Part shown: one piece after another, positions 36,728 to 51,356 of the stretch
How positions within the stretch are numbered: the first letter of the stretch is position 1
Layout of the letters: every line of letters begins with the position of its first letter
NCBI GenBank assembly: GCA_026874595.1
Contig: CM049314.1
Span: 14,502,729-14,566,728, forward strand
Length of the DNA: 64,000 nt
From: Sipunculus nudus
Lineage: Eukaryota > Annelida > Sipuncula > Golfingiida > Sipunculidae
Direction: 5' to 3'
Notes under the pieces: model-generated
What the model was told of the DNA's origin: nothing
What the model saw: only the letters and a program-made list of their open reading frames with translations
Databases searched by the model: none
Made by a program: the position numbers and the translations under genes

Positions 36728-38486
36728 TTCTGGCGAAGAAATGCATGTGAACTGCCATAGAGCTATAAGTTCTCGATTCTTGTTTATATACATGTGTATA
36801 CTGTATATTTTTATCTGTGTATCACTCGTATACCAGTCTATTCATAGGGCCTATTGTAAAGGGAGCATACAAAAATATATAATAGAACTAATAATAAAAT
36901 ATTCAGCGCAGTTGGAGTGTTTTCCCATTTCGAATTATAACTCGTCTAATTTTGTTACCAGTTTAATATGTTCAATTAATTTCCAAAATCTTCAACAAAT
37001 GGGTGGTATGTCTGATAGCCTGGGACAGAGCAACAGAACACTGCGGAAGTTGTCAATTTGTTAACAAATGTGTGTCACAACAGGTTTAACAAACCAGAAA
37101 TACTGGGTATCTCAGACTTCCCCTCTCGTCAACAAGGTTACATGTAAAACTGTACCTGTCTTTCTATATCTCTGTATGTTTAATTGATTGCGATCAACAT
37201 GTTAGGAAATAGTTATTGTTGGTTTTCGTGTAATCTACACTAATTTGCATGGCTCTTGAAATGGGCGATTATTTTTAATTAATTTTTTTTCGTGGTGCTG
37301 TTGTTCTGTTTTGTTCCTGGTAAGCTATATGCAGTAAGATATATCTGTACATCTGTTTGTTGGCATAATATCCTGAGAAATAATGTCTGGTGGTGAAATC
37401 TGTTGAGTGAATTATACATAATTGCCACTGGCGAGTCCTAAGACGAGGATACATTTCGTTTTTGCAGTTATCCTGGCAATAAATCGATGTTAGGTCAAAT
37501 ATGAGCTAGCAGTGTTGCATGTACACTTTATAATGAATTACATTTCAGGGAAGATTTCGAGATCGTTTCGGACAGCCCTGGCCAAAGCATCCCGGTGAAC
37601 CTGCCATCTACAGTTCAGAGCGGGACTCTCAGGACTCTTACACAGACGAAACCCGATCAGACACGCGCTCTGATTGGTCAGAAACAATAACAGAAGATTA
37701 CTCACGAGACACGCCGCCACTTACAGAGAAAAAGAAACCCCCGAGTAAGAAATGGAAACGCGCAATGATCGCTGGGATAGTTACCTGCGCTGTTGCTTTA
37801 GTGGCAGCATTAGCAGGTGTCGCCTACGTGGGCGGAGACGCAAGTATGTATACTAGACCTTTAATTAGGTCATGTGGTCATAAAAGGTTGCTCAAACAGA
37901 AAATACCGTTACTTGACTTTTTATCAGTTTCGTAGCTAGTTTGTCAGACGGCTTCTTAATCTCACATTCCCACGATGCTTTTCTGTGTCACGTGATGTGA
38001 AACCGCTATGTCCAGTCAATGAACACAGTATCTGTTATTGAGCAAAACACTGATATATTACAGAATGACATTGTTCCATATAATATCCAAAACGTTATAG
38101 TCAATATGTCGATGTGACATGATACTGTCACGTAAGCAGACCGGCGTTGTCGACATGAGATAAAAATTGTTTCCTCGTAAAAGAGTTTCGCTGGGGTTAT
38201 CGGCATGACTGCATCGGGCTCGCTGACGCGGTCGATCGGCTCACTCAGCGTCTACTGATAAAGCTGTCACAATTACCCCTTTGTACATAACCAAAAATCA
38301 CACACTGCTGACTAAAGGATCATATAAATCCCTAGCCAAATCAATATAACCTTGTGACCTGGTTATTTAAACTTTATTAGGAAAGTCTTGTTTCTATCCA
38401 CAGAGCTACGGATGACTCTTTCTATATCTGTTTAATTAATAACATATTATTTAGTGTACTCCATTCTGTTACATACATACATAAAT

Positions 38487-38518
<32 letters not shown>

Positions 38519-41500
38519 TGATGATTATATATAATATACCTAAAAAGTAATTAAAGGTAGAATAAATAAAATAAGATAGCAACAATTAATATAACATTCG
38601 CTTCGCTTGCATCAGTTTCTAAGTTAGCAGCTGATAATGATGTAATAACAAATACCGTCCATTACTTTTTATGTTTTAGTTTCAAGAGCGATGCAGAGTG
38701 GATCGTCGTCTGCTGTGAGAGGAGGGGCGATTGTGGAGAACACAACAAGTTCAACAGAGTCCGCCACAGTATTTACAAAAACTTCAAGTCAAACAACAGT
38801 ATCCGAAAGTACTGCGGGAGAAACGGTGACGGCACCGGATGTAACAAGCAGTGTACGGAGTTCCGTCACCGCCACCGGGGAGAGTATATCCGGTTTTTCA
38901 AGTGTGACGTCACAAGAGTCATCAACGGCTTGGGCGTCTGTGACATCATCAACTGCAGAGACTCCATCGTCAGTGCCAGCATCATCAGAAAGTAGCCTTG
39001 AACCAGGGGCAACCACACTAGCGCCATCTGTGAGTAGTGTTAAGAGTGGATTGAGCACAGTCCAAACCGATGCAGCTGTTGGCACCAAAGTTTCCACAAA
39101 AAGCTCAAACAGTGCAACGACAAGCACTGTATCAACCCAGAATATAAATACAGTTACCCCGGCTGTCAAGTCTGCGTCCTCAGATATTACGTCAACGGTG
39201 ACGTCATACCCATCGTCAAGCGCGTCGCAGGTGTCGTCTGCTAGTTCAGCGCCAAGTAACACAGATACGCTGAAACCAACAGCAGTCTCTCAAACAACGA
39301 ATACTTGGACACGAGGGACAAGCCAAGTGGGAGTTGGTACTACGGCAGTTCCCGGGCAAACAGACACGGCATCTGACAGAACTGGTATGTATCCAACGGG
39401 TGCATGTATGTTTATGTCTATACGTATGTTGTTTCCTTTCATAAATATACCACCGCTAAGGGAATGGCGAGGTTATCTGTACGTCTCTCTGTGTGTATAC
39501 TCTTAGAAAACTTTCTAAAAAAGTTCTGTAAAATTATTATTTTTATTAATATTATCATCTAAATTTATCATTCTATACAAGAACACGCACGGTGTTATTA
39601 CTGATGGCACAGGCACTAGCAAACGAAAATAATGTTATACACTGACTAAACCCACATCTCATGAATATACTTATATACCAAGGTATAAATAACGGATAAG
39701 GGTAAGGAAATATGACAAATAAAAACATAAGCGGAAGACAAAAAAGCTTTATGTGATTTCAATTCTTTATAAGAAATACGCATGTAGTATACAAGGGCGT
39801 ATCCAGGGGATGCCACAGTGGGCCATGCCCTCAATGGGGACGGTATCCCCTTTCTGTGCATGGCGTGAACACTTTTATGGGGGGGGGGGGGGGGGGAGTA
39901 AGCTGTTATAGTGCATTCTGGAGTCGTTTCTGTAGTGTATTTGGTAGTAGGCGAGTATTACCCATAGATTCCACCTGAATTTGCCCCTTCCACGACTGAA
40001 GTGCAAAACACACGTATGTATGGGTCAAATGCGGATACTTTATTTTTGTAGGTACCGCCTCCATAGCCTCGACATTATCCAGTGAGCTGCCAAACAACGA
40101 TACCAACACGAGCCAAGCATTTTCGACAACAACCTCAAGTCCTGTTTCGACGGAAGACGGCACCGCGCAAACTACTTTCGTGCTTACAGACACAGCTCCA
40201 ACGTCATTAAGAAATTCGCAAGCGTCTAAGTCACCTTTGTCCACCGTTTCTGCGAAAGATGGCGCAACCAGTAGATCTGCTGAAAACCAAACAACGCCAA
40301 CAAACGGTACTCCCGTGACGACAACCCGCAGCCCTGACCAGGTATTATGGATTGCCACATACTTTAGCGTTATGAATTCATATTAGATACCGTATTTACA
40401 ATACCGATTGATCATTACCTCGCCATATTGTATAGACCTGCATCCTCTTTAGGTAAGGAAATGACTATTTAAACATAATTCTGATATGTATGCCTGATTT
40501 AAATTAATTTGAACTAACATACAGTGAGACCTTCAAATTATGAACACCGTCAGGATCTTGTCTTTTTTTGTCTGTAAAAGAGGTACAAGGGGTGCCTGTA
40601 ATAGAGAGATGTCTGTAATAGAGACATGTCTGATACAGAGAGTTGCCTGTAATAGGTATGTGTCCGTAATAGGTGTCTGTAATAGAGGGGTTCCTGTAAA
40701 ACAGAGGTATGTAGAAAAGAAAGGTGTATGTAATAGAGAATTGTATATAATAGAGAGATGTCTGAAATAGAGACATGTCTGATACAGAGAGTTGCCTGTA
40801 ATAGGTATGTGTCCGTAATAGGTGTCTGTAATTGAGGGGTGCCTGTAGTAGTGGGGTGTCTAGCCCAGAGAGGTGTATGTAATAGAGAATTGTATATAAT
40901 GGAGAGATGTCTGGTACCGGGGGGTGCCTGTAATAGAGAGGTGTATGTAATAAAGAGCTACACGTAATAGCGAGGTGCCCATAATTTTACCATTATAAAC
41001 TAATTTGTAGAATATATACATATATAAACATATATTTATGATTAGTGCACACAACACGTTATTGCGTCTTGTTGAGTAGCATCCATAATCTAAAGTCATT
41101 TGTAATCTATTGAATATTACTGGGATATTTGCATATCAAAAAAGGGCGCCCCAGCGCCCCCCCCCCCCCCCCACCGGATCCGTTTCTGTCAGATTGAGTG
41201 ATGCAGTAGCAGTAGGGGAAATAACTACCCTGACAGGCCTACCTATTACCAAGGAGTTTATATAAACTCTTTGATATTACTTAAGGACATTCAGTCATGT
41301 ATAAAAGTTAAGCTAAAGATAACGGTGGTGTATTTAATAGGGGACTGTGTCTACATCTGATGAACCAGCATCCGCAACCAGCAGCGGAAACACCAGAAAC
41401 ACTCAGGGTGCTGTTACAGTGGAAACTGTCTCAACACAGACAAACGTACAGCAAGTGACCGTACAGCAAGTGACGTCATCATCGGGGACCTCACAGGTAC

Positions 41501-41551
<51 letters not shown>

Positions 41552-44500
41552 GAGTAAGAGAATGTGACAATAATAACAGATGTATATTTGGTGCAGAGTG
41601 CTCGTTTTTACATATATCAATTACTGTATAAATGAATTTATGGTAAAACCATGGTAAAGTCAGTCTAGAGTGACATTCATCGAAAACCAGTGATAATAAT
41701 TTAAATGAATTGCAAATGAAAATATAAACAATGCCATGAGCAAATCTATGTTGTTTGTTACAATTAAAAAGGAAACGATTGGATGATAAGATAATTTAAT
41801 CACGCCAGATGGCGCTGAGAAAGAAATGTATTATATTGGATTGTAAAATTCAGCTAAACTATACATACTTCTAAAATAAGTTGCCATATTTACATTACTG
41901 CCCTTGTTTGTGATATCCTAACAATATAAACAATACTTTTGTTTCAGGTTACACCTGCTGTTGTTACACAGGTATCTCAGACAACATCCAGCGAAACAGC
42001 TCAGTCTCCCGCAACATTTTCGTCCACGTCCTCCACAAGAAATAATGACGTCACAACAAAGTCATCGGGTAGTCCAACCGCTGTGCCTAGAGTTTCTGGT
42101 AAACACGTTTTTTTAAAGATTGTACATGAATTTTCCAAAAAGTAACAAAGAGTAAGAAGAAAAACTAATATACTGACTAGTTTGATCATATACTGAAATA
42201 AAGAGAACTCGGGGTTTATTAAAAGTTTAAAAAGGTTTTAAATCATACTACAATATGTAATCATTGACAACAAGTGTTGCATCGTGATAATACATATAAA
42301 CCACCGATTTATCAAGCAGACGCCCAATTATGCCAGAATCAATAAGTAATAAACTTCAAAGGAAATCCCTGGGTTAAGAATCCCTGGGTTAAGAAACTGA
42401 GAAACAACCGGAACCACGATTTCTACCTTACATTTGTTATATGGAATCTTAGGAGATAAATATAATTATTAATATTAAGTCCGTACATTCTATTCTTTTA
42501 GCTGACAAAATGAATGCATTGATATGGAAATTAAATTATATCAAACCCTTTAGAGAGGAGAAAAACTATTATTTCATACAGAGGCAAGTTCAACCCAGGG
42601 GCCATTTACTGTGGTGCCAGCATCATCAACGGCGGCTAATAACGTCAGCGTCAACACACCAGGTCATAGCGTGACAGCTGATCCTGATGTCACAGCTGGT
42701 CCTAATGTCACGGTCACACCGGTCATACCCACTTCTGGCAACAGCAATGTCACAACGGCCACGGCCAGTTACAGCACCAAAGCTGAGCCGAACGTCACAC
42801 GGACAACAGACCCGGTTCCCGTGACCTTAGTAACTGGTTCAAAGGTCAGCACTGGAGCTGGTTCTTTAAACACTTCCGTTAGAACTGACGTCACGACACC
42901 TCTGGATACCACCACGTCACCAAGTACGACAACAATACCCTTGACAACAACAGGTAGTGTATGATACTGAACTATGGGATATTTGCTGAAAACTAGGGAT
43001 ATCAGAACATTTCTCGAAATTTAGGAGTTAATGGCCCAATGTTAGTATTAGCACTTTGGGTAGACGATTATTTATACTATCAGCAAGGTTCTTCTTTTTG
43101 ACGTTTATGTCAATGAGAGATGTGTTTGTGCAAGCTTTGTTTTCTCGATCAGATGTGTGTTGTGTTAACAATAATAAATCAATGCGTATTTTTTACAGTG
43201 GCACCTACATGCAAAACAAACACGGACTGTCTGAACGGTGGTTTATGTCAGTACAACGGCACTGATTTCTTCTGTAACTGCACAGTAGGGTACGAAGGCG
43301 ACAAATGTCAAGACGGTATGTCTGTTTTGTATTTACAGAATACGTGAATAATATGTAGCTTTATTTATAAGGTTCTCTATAATGAGGGTGAACGTCATAC
43401 AACTAGCAAAAATATAGGAACAGCGAGTTGCATTGCGCTTAATTGCCAGAAGAAATAGAAAAATCTTGTATTCCCTCAGTTGCCTATCATAGTTGTGTAC
43501 TTGCATGTTATATTGCATTATGTATCCTAAGTGTACAAAGAAGTCCTCTGTTTTCACTTTCTTGATAAAACCCCATGTGTCAACCAGGTTTGTGACTGTT
43601 GTAGTGGCCCCTGTCTGCAGAACGAACGAGGACTGCTTGAACGGGGGAAACTGTACTCTGAACGAGACCGGCAATTTCTGCAACTGCTCCAAGGGCTTCG
43701 AGGGCGCCAACTGCCAGTTTGGTAAGAGCCTTTCTGTAGCGTGATTAAGTGTATTTTAGATCGGCCCATTTGGTATAACTTGGAAAACAAACATATTTGT
43801 TTCTTGCATATGAACGATCGGCATGCGGGAAGGTCGATGACCGTTTTTTTGTTTTGATTAAATGTTGTCGTCCTCTTTATCCAAGCAGTTAATATGGACA
43901 ACATATAATCTGGAATAGAAAATAGAGTATCATTTGTTATTACATCTGGTTTCATACTTTATGCAGTATCCAGTATAACCGCGTTCTCAGGCCAACTTTA
44001 GAACACTATTGGCTGTAAGTAAAGGTTGCAGATGTATGAAATTGATACCACAATAATTCATTTTACATATTGGCCACACGATACACTTGCTGCTATGCTA
44101 TGGTAAAATGCTAGGTCAAGTGATACATTTTAACAACATACCATATGTTTGTTGGCGAAGTGTGTACTGACAATAACCAGGTAAGAATAAACTTGCAGAA
44201 GCAAAGCAATGAATATTAGGGGTAGGACGTAGCCTAGTGGTTAAGGCGGTGGACTGGAGGTCACTTGTTCGAACCCCGCCGGTGCCTGAATGGCATAATG
44301 GTTAAATCTCACTTGAACCTCAGAGATTCGTTCGAATGTCTTAACGAAAAGTAATGAACTCTGGGTTATTCCTAACCCCGAGCATATAACACCTGAAATC
44401 CAGAAGGCTTAATAATAAAATATCATTCTTATCATATGGATATCTTCATCCTCATTCAATAGATAGTGCCACGAGCAGGCCATGGACCTATCCTTATAAA

Positions 44501-47500
44501 AAAAAACAATGAATCTTTATCATGTTGGCTTCAGGTGGATTTGGCAAATGTACGGGTTAATAAAATGAACCGGGTAATAATGTTCTTCACTGTGATATTC
44601 ATATTTTCGATTGGACTGAACGCATCATTTCCTGATTTTGTTTAAATTAATTATCATCCAAAAGGCCATACTATTGCTGATATCAGCTTTTGAGTGGATA
44701 CACGATTTTCATTTCATACAGTTTGATTACTACATCCCTTTCCTACATGTGGATTTTTTATTTATATTAATACACAGATACCGATGAATGCGAAACTAAT
44801 CCTTGTCTAAACGGCGGTACCTGCCACAACGTGAACGGGTCTTACTACTGTGAGTGTGCTGCCTGTGACTGTCTGGATAAGAGTGGTCAGGCTGGTCAGC
44901 ACTGCGAGTTCCTGCCAGGTCAGCTGCCAACTGATTTTGGGAATAATTTTAAATATGCCTGATGTTTCTCCCGATTCTCATTTAAGCCACTTGTAATTTT
45001 ATTTGACACAAACAAAATGTAACTTATCCGGGCCCTACTGAAAGCGTTTTACTGCCATCTGTTGTTATTTTCATAACTATCTCAATGTTACTCACATTAC
45101 CCTATAACCTAACTGGTTAGCTTTGTGAATTCGTGGCGCTGAATTTACATCATTCTGCCCCAGTGTGTATTCAAAGCACCACTTTCTATCATTTTTGCTG
45201 ATCATGAGTATTGGCACATTTTTATATGTAATCAACATGAGCGGAAAAAAAGTCATCCTGTTTAAAAGTATATTTTGGATCAGAAGACTAAGTGCAATTG
45301 GTAAGAATATTTTTGGCTCAGCTACAAATATTTCATATTATACACAATATTTTTGTATTTTACGGAAAAATTAATATGATTATGTAAGGGGTGGACATAG
45401 CCTAAAATTCCATTATATTACGATATATGATAGCATACTGCGATACATATTGAGATATCTGTCATAGTTTCATTTTACAGGAAACGAATAGTTTTCAGAC
45501 ATAAGATAATCCTTGGGCGGACCTTTTGATCATATCTAATTGAACATTTCATAAAATTCGGCCTCAGGCGTGTTTATATTATAGGCACGACAGAGGCTTT
45601 CACTTTTAGCCTTTGCCTAGAGTCAACCGACGTATCTATCTAAATTTGTAACACACACCTTGTTTTACCTACAACAAAGAGATTCCAGGCATGTTAGACA
45701 AAATGGCGAAAAATATCGGTATATAAAAACGATATCGCAATAAGCAATACACAAATCGCCGATCCGCGATATATACCGATATATCGATTATATCGTACAC
45801 CCCTGCTTTTTTATATATCACTTATAAAAAAACTTTACTTCATATATAAAACACAGAAGGTAGCGTAATCAACTGTCGCTTCAGATTTGTGGAAGTGTTC
45901 GTCGATAGGGAGGCGCTACCAGCCACATCCCGAGGACTGTCGCAAAGCGTTTGATTGCGGCAGCCCCGTGGACCGCCCCCAGCTGTGGGAGTGTAACGAG
46001 AACACGACCTTTAACCCCATATACAATTCGTCCTTTACCCGTTGTATCAACGACGACCTATTCACATATGACGTCTGTACGGCCTACGTCAAACCACAAT
46101 TGCTTCCGCCGCCTTTCCCGCCAGTAGGTATGTATGTACAGACTTCTCTTCCGCTGCTTATTTCTCTAATAAATCAATGAGTCGGCTTGTTCCTTACTGC
46201 CTTTGTCATTGGTAAGTAATTATGTGCACATTACATGCATGTATTTAGACTTGACCCTTGCCCTTCTGACAGGCCACAAAAAATTTTGATTTTTTTCTCA
46301 GTGATTGATATGCCATTTGTAAGTCAGTATTTAGCCTTTTCGCTCAATACTAAATAGAGTCTTACTCCATGTGTTTATTTCATATGTTATGAGTGCTATG
46401 ACGCTATATTGTAAGTTTAAATAACTGAGGTCTTTTTTTCACACTTACCTAATTAAAGGTCTTCGCCACTTTCCGCTGTAAATGAAAGCACCGAAGGAGC
46501 AAATAATCGCAGAATTACTTTAAAAATGAAATCTGAACCCGCAGTATGATTTTCCTGTTACAGGGGCCTGCGTGAGAAACCCATGTTTTAACGGAGGAAC
46601 GTGTTACCCGGTGGGTGACTACGACTACTACTGTCTTTGTACATTATGTCCGTGCATCCAGGAAACAGGGATCGCCGGGCCAAGGTGTGAGAGGCTCAAA
46701 GGTGGGGAAATCGTATATTCTGCATATCTTCTTTGAAAATAATAGCTAATTCTGTTTTTACATTTTTTTATCATTTTCTCCGATATTGGCATAAATGGCT
46801 CGTTGCCTGGCAACGATAGACAAATACTAGTCAATTCTGTCTGTAGCTCGATGACTGATTTTAGAAATGCGCTGTAAGCTTTTATTGAAATGTGTTTGTT
46901 TTCAATTTGGTTCTCAAAGTGTCCTCCTGTTTTCTTAGCTTGTGATGGACATGCATTCGTGGTGATAATTAAGTATTATCCAAACTCCCCCCCCCCCCCT
47001 CTCTCCACACACACACACGCATATATATATATAGATTAGTGTGTGTCTGTCTGTGTGTTTTTTTTTCAGGGAGAGCAGTATTAAATGTTTCAAATCAGAA
47101 ATCCGTGTGTTACCGTCCAACCGTCACAGTTTGATGTATAACTTCATACCTCTAACGGTAACCTTATAATATATTCACAATAATTTTTCATTGTACTGTT
47201 TTTTTTTTCATTCCAAATAACTTGTCACTATTTGAAATACATATCCACGATTGACTTTTTCATGTAGATATGCACGAGTGTACCCTTGAGGATCCCCAGT
47301 TTAAACCGGACCCGGATTCCTGCTACCGGTACATAGAATGTTACGAAACTACGGCCACGGAGCGACAATGTCCGCCTGGCACCAAGTACAACCCGTACTG
47401 GAATGATACACAGCTGGCCACAGACGTGTGTATTGAGGAGCTAGCCACAGTCGCGTGCAATCTTACCATCCCCGGATATCCGACCATAGAACCTTACACC

Positions 47501-50500
47501 GACCCGCCATACCCCACTACGGAACCAAGGTAAACACACAGGCTGATGATGTTAAAATGAACAAGAGAACTACAACTGACAATGTTGATCCTTGTTTGAA
47601 AATGCTATCTGCTATTTAAATTTGTCTTTCCGAGCAAACGATTGATTTGTTAAAGTCTTTATATTTGTTGTATGTGTTTTAATGATTTCTAACGGAACAC
47701 TGATTTGTTCAAATTTTTGTTTGTAAGACCGAGACAGGTGTGTTTGTGCCAAGTCTAATTTAATTTGTAAATTTACATCAGATACTTTGCATTAGGAATG
47801 ATAATTCAAGTATTTCCTATAGGCATCAAGTATTGTTTAGTTGATCATATGTCACAAGGGTAAAAAATCGTATTAACATCTACATAGGATTATAAAATAC
47901 AAATATACACATCATTTAGAAATTAAGCGGTGATTTACAACTATTGCAAATGGTAATTGAATTTAAGTGAATTTCGAAGCGAAAAAAAAACAAATACTGG
48001 ATTCGATTATATTTCTTTAATTAATTATTGTTTGTCATTATATTTACGCCAACTTAGAATCAGTCATGCCACATGCAACCATATATATAATTATGTTGTG
48101 ATTGACCCAACCTTGTTGTCCATTTAAAGCTTGACCACTACGTCTGTTCGAGCGACTACATCCTCTGCGCCGTCAACAACGTATACCACGTCAACAAACC
48201 AAACGTCCGCGTCTGGAAACACATCGGTAACCACTGAAGCTTCAAGTAATAGTACAATACCCACCCCGGATACAAATGGGGGAGCCATGGTTAACCTTAC
48301 TGTGACAGGAGCACCAGCAAACACAACTGCCACTACTCCCAGAAATTTCGATACCAGTGATCCGTCATCAACCGCACGAAACCAACGGAATACAACGAGT
48401 GGCGGGATCAGCACTGAAGCTTCGCCAAACGCATCCTTGAGTGTCGTAACCGGGACTGAAGCTCCGCTCAACACAACATTGATTGGTGGGACCAGTACTG
48501 AAGCCCAGCCCAACGCAACACTTATTGGCGTAACCAGCACCGAAGCTCCGTCCAATGTCACACTGATGGGTGTGCCCAGCACTAAAGCCCCGTCCAATGC
48601 TACAGAGATTGGTGTGACCAACACTGAACCTCTGCTCAACGCAACACTGATTGGCTTAACCAGCACTGAAGCTCCGCCAAATGCCACACTGATTGACGTT
48701 GCAAGAACTGAAGCTCCGCCTAATGCTACAATGATAGGCGTAACCAGCACTGCAGCCACTTTGAATTCAACAGTCAATGGAGCAACTAATACTGAAACTC
48801 CGCTTACTACAACACTCAACGGGACAGCCACTACTCAAATTTCGCCTAACACAACAGTCAACGAGGCAACCAGTAATCAAACACCGCTCAACACAAAGGT
48901 GAACGACACAACCAGTACTCAACCCCCTCTTAACACAACAGTCAGTATGGCAGCGAGTACTCCGACGTCTATAAACACAACAATCACTGAGGCAGCCAGT
49001 ACTCTAGCCCCGTTCAACATAACAGCCAGTGAGGTAGCCAGCACTCAGACCCCTCTTAATACAACAGTCAGTAAGGCTGCAAGCACTCAGACCCCCCTTA
49101 ACACAACAATCAGTAAAGCAGCGAGTACTCCGACGCCTCTTAACACGACAATCACTGAGGCATCCAGTACTCAAACCCCTCTTAACACAACAATCACTGT
49201 GGCAGTCAGTACTCAAGCCTCGCTAAACAAAACAGTCAGTGAGGCAGTAAGCACTCAGATCCCTCTTAACACAACAGTCAGTGAAGCAACCAGCACTCAA
49301 GCCCCGCTTAACACAACTGTCAGTGAAGCAACCAGCACTCAAGCCCCGCTTAACACAACTTTCAGTGAGGCAACCAGAACTCAGGCACCTCTTAACATAA
49401 CAGTCAGTGAAGCAGCCACCACTCAGACCACTCTTAACACAACAGTCAGTGAAACAGGAAGCACTCAGACACCTCTTAACACAACAGTCAGTGAAGCAGC
49501 CACCACTCAGACCCCTCTTAAAACAACAATCAGTGAGACAGCCAGCACTAAGGCACCTTTTAACACCACAGTCGGTGAGGCAACCAGTACTCAGACCACT
49601 ATTAACAAAACAGTCAGTGAAGCAGCCAGTACTTTAGCACCTCTTAACACGACAGTCAGTGAGGCAGCCAGTACTCAGGCACCTCTTAACATAACAGTCA
49701 GTGCAGCCAGCACTCAGACCCCTCTTAATACAACAGTCAGTGAGGCAGCAAGCACTCAGACCCCCCTTAAAACAACAATCAGGAAAGCAGCGACTACTCC
49801 GACGCCTCTTAACACAACAATCACTGAGGCAGCCAGTACTCAAACACCTCTCAACACAACAATCACTGTGGCAGTCAGTACTCAAGCCTCGCTAAACACA
49901 ACAGTCAGTGAGGTAGCCAGCACTCAGACCCCCCTTAACACAACAATCAGTATGGCAGCGAGTACTCCGACGCCTCTTAACACCATAATCACTGAGGCAG
50001 CCAGTACTCAAACACCTCTCAACACAACAATCACTGTGGCAGTCAGTACTCAAACCTCGCTAAACACAACAGTCAGTGAGACAGCCAGCACTCAAGCCCC
50101 GCTTAACACAACTGTCAGTGAGGCAACCAGAACTCAGGCACCTCTTAACAAAACAGTCAGTGAAGCAGCCACCACTCAGACCACTCTTAACAAAACAGTC
50201 AGTGAAGCAGCCAGTACTCAAGCACCTCTTAACACGACAGTCAGTGAGGCAGCCAGTACTCAGGCACCTCTTAACATAACAATCAGTGCAGCCAGTACTC
50301 TGTTTCCACTTGACACAACAGTCGGTGAGGCAGCCAGTTCTCAGGCCTCCACTGCTCAAACGTTTACGGACTCTAAGTTCAGTGATATATCATCGACTCC
50401 ATCGTTAACAAACGCCACGTCAGTCGGTGTATCAGGCACGCAGGCATCGATATCAACCACTGATTCGACACCGCCTTCGACAGAACCATCCATTAGAACC

Positions 50501-51325
50501 GAAGGGGCCATCACCACCTTTGGCAATACCGATATTCCTTCTGCACAGTCAAATAGTACTCCAGGCATTTCTTCAAGGGTTACGACTGGTACAACTTCAC
50601 AAATTTGGGAATCGACAACCCATGAGCCGACGTTTTCAGAAGCTACCTCTAGTGAAATCAGTCAGGGTGCGACCATGACAGCGGCCTCTGGCGACACATT
50701 CAGCCAGAGCACTATGTTTTCCACCACGAACGGGACTTCGCCTCTAGGAGGAATAAAAAGCACTGAATACCCCACCACACAAGGGTCAACAATGTCTGAA
50801 GCCTTACCAAAGACTACGCCTGTGAGTGTCCAGACGACAGAAAGCGCTACTCCCATTAACACCACGCAGGGTTAGTTCCCAAAACAATTAATGACAGATT
50901 CGTTAAGTTTAACGATATTTAGTTTGTTTTTCACGTATAGCAGTCTCATATTTACCGCGAACGTCTAGAACGTTATAATCCATTTTACAGTTTGATTTCA
51001 AACCCAAATATTTCATGTAATGCTTTTTTTCATTAATGATGAACTGGCATCCATGTTTACCCATTTGTGTTTATCCTCATTTATTACCGTTTTCGGTATC
51101 ATTATTTTTACTGTTACTGATTATTTTACAGAAACTCATTAAGCATTGTATAAAGTAAATGATAACTGGAATGTTAATAACGTTTTTATTGTCATTATTA
51201 TCGTGATGAGACCGCGGGTGATAGTGTAAATTACAGCCTGAAAAGAAAACTAAAACGATACTTATAAATCACTCAATATTTTACTATTATTATAAATGTA
51301 TTTTTAATAATAATAATAATAATAA

Positions 51326-51356
<31 letters not shown>

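Larger units (their letters stand above)
35227..37548 (+). other. Gene B intron 1 (2.3 kb)
   Basis: Contains TA and ATA microsatellites (35515-35582), an antisense retrotransposon fossil (35790-36121) and a 70-bp TA array (36651-36722). No extra exon recognised. Confidence 0.6.

Noticed and set aside
44230-44290. tRNA gene
   Set aside because: A and B boxes are present, but acceptor and anticodon stems do not pair properly and a long non-tRNA tail follows, so a SINE is the better call.
48124-48831. Long minus-strand open frame opposite exon 14
   Set aside because: It is the mirror of the Thr-rich repeat on the other strand: composition keeps the antisense frame open. The same holds for frames opposite exons 3, 16, 20 and 28.
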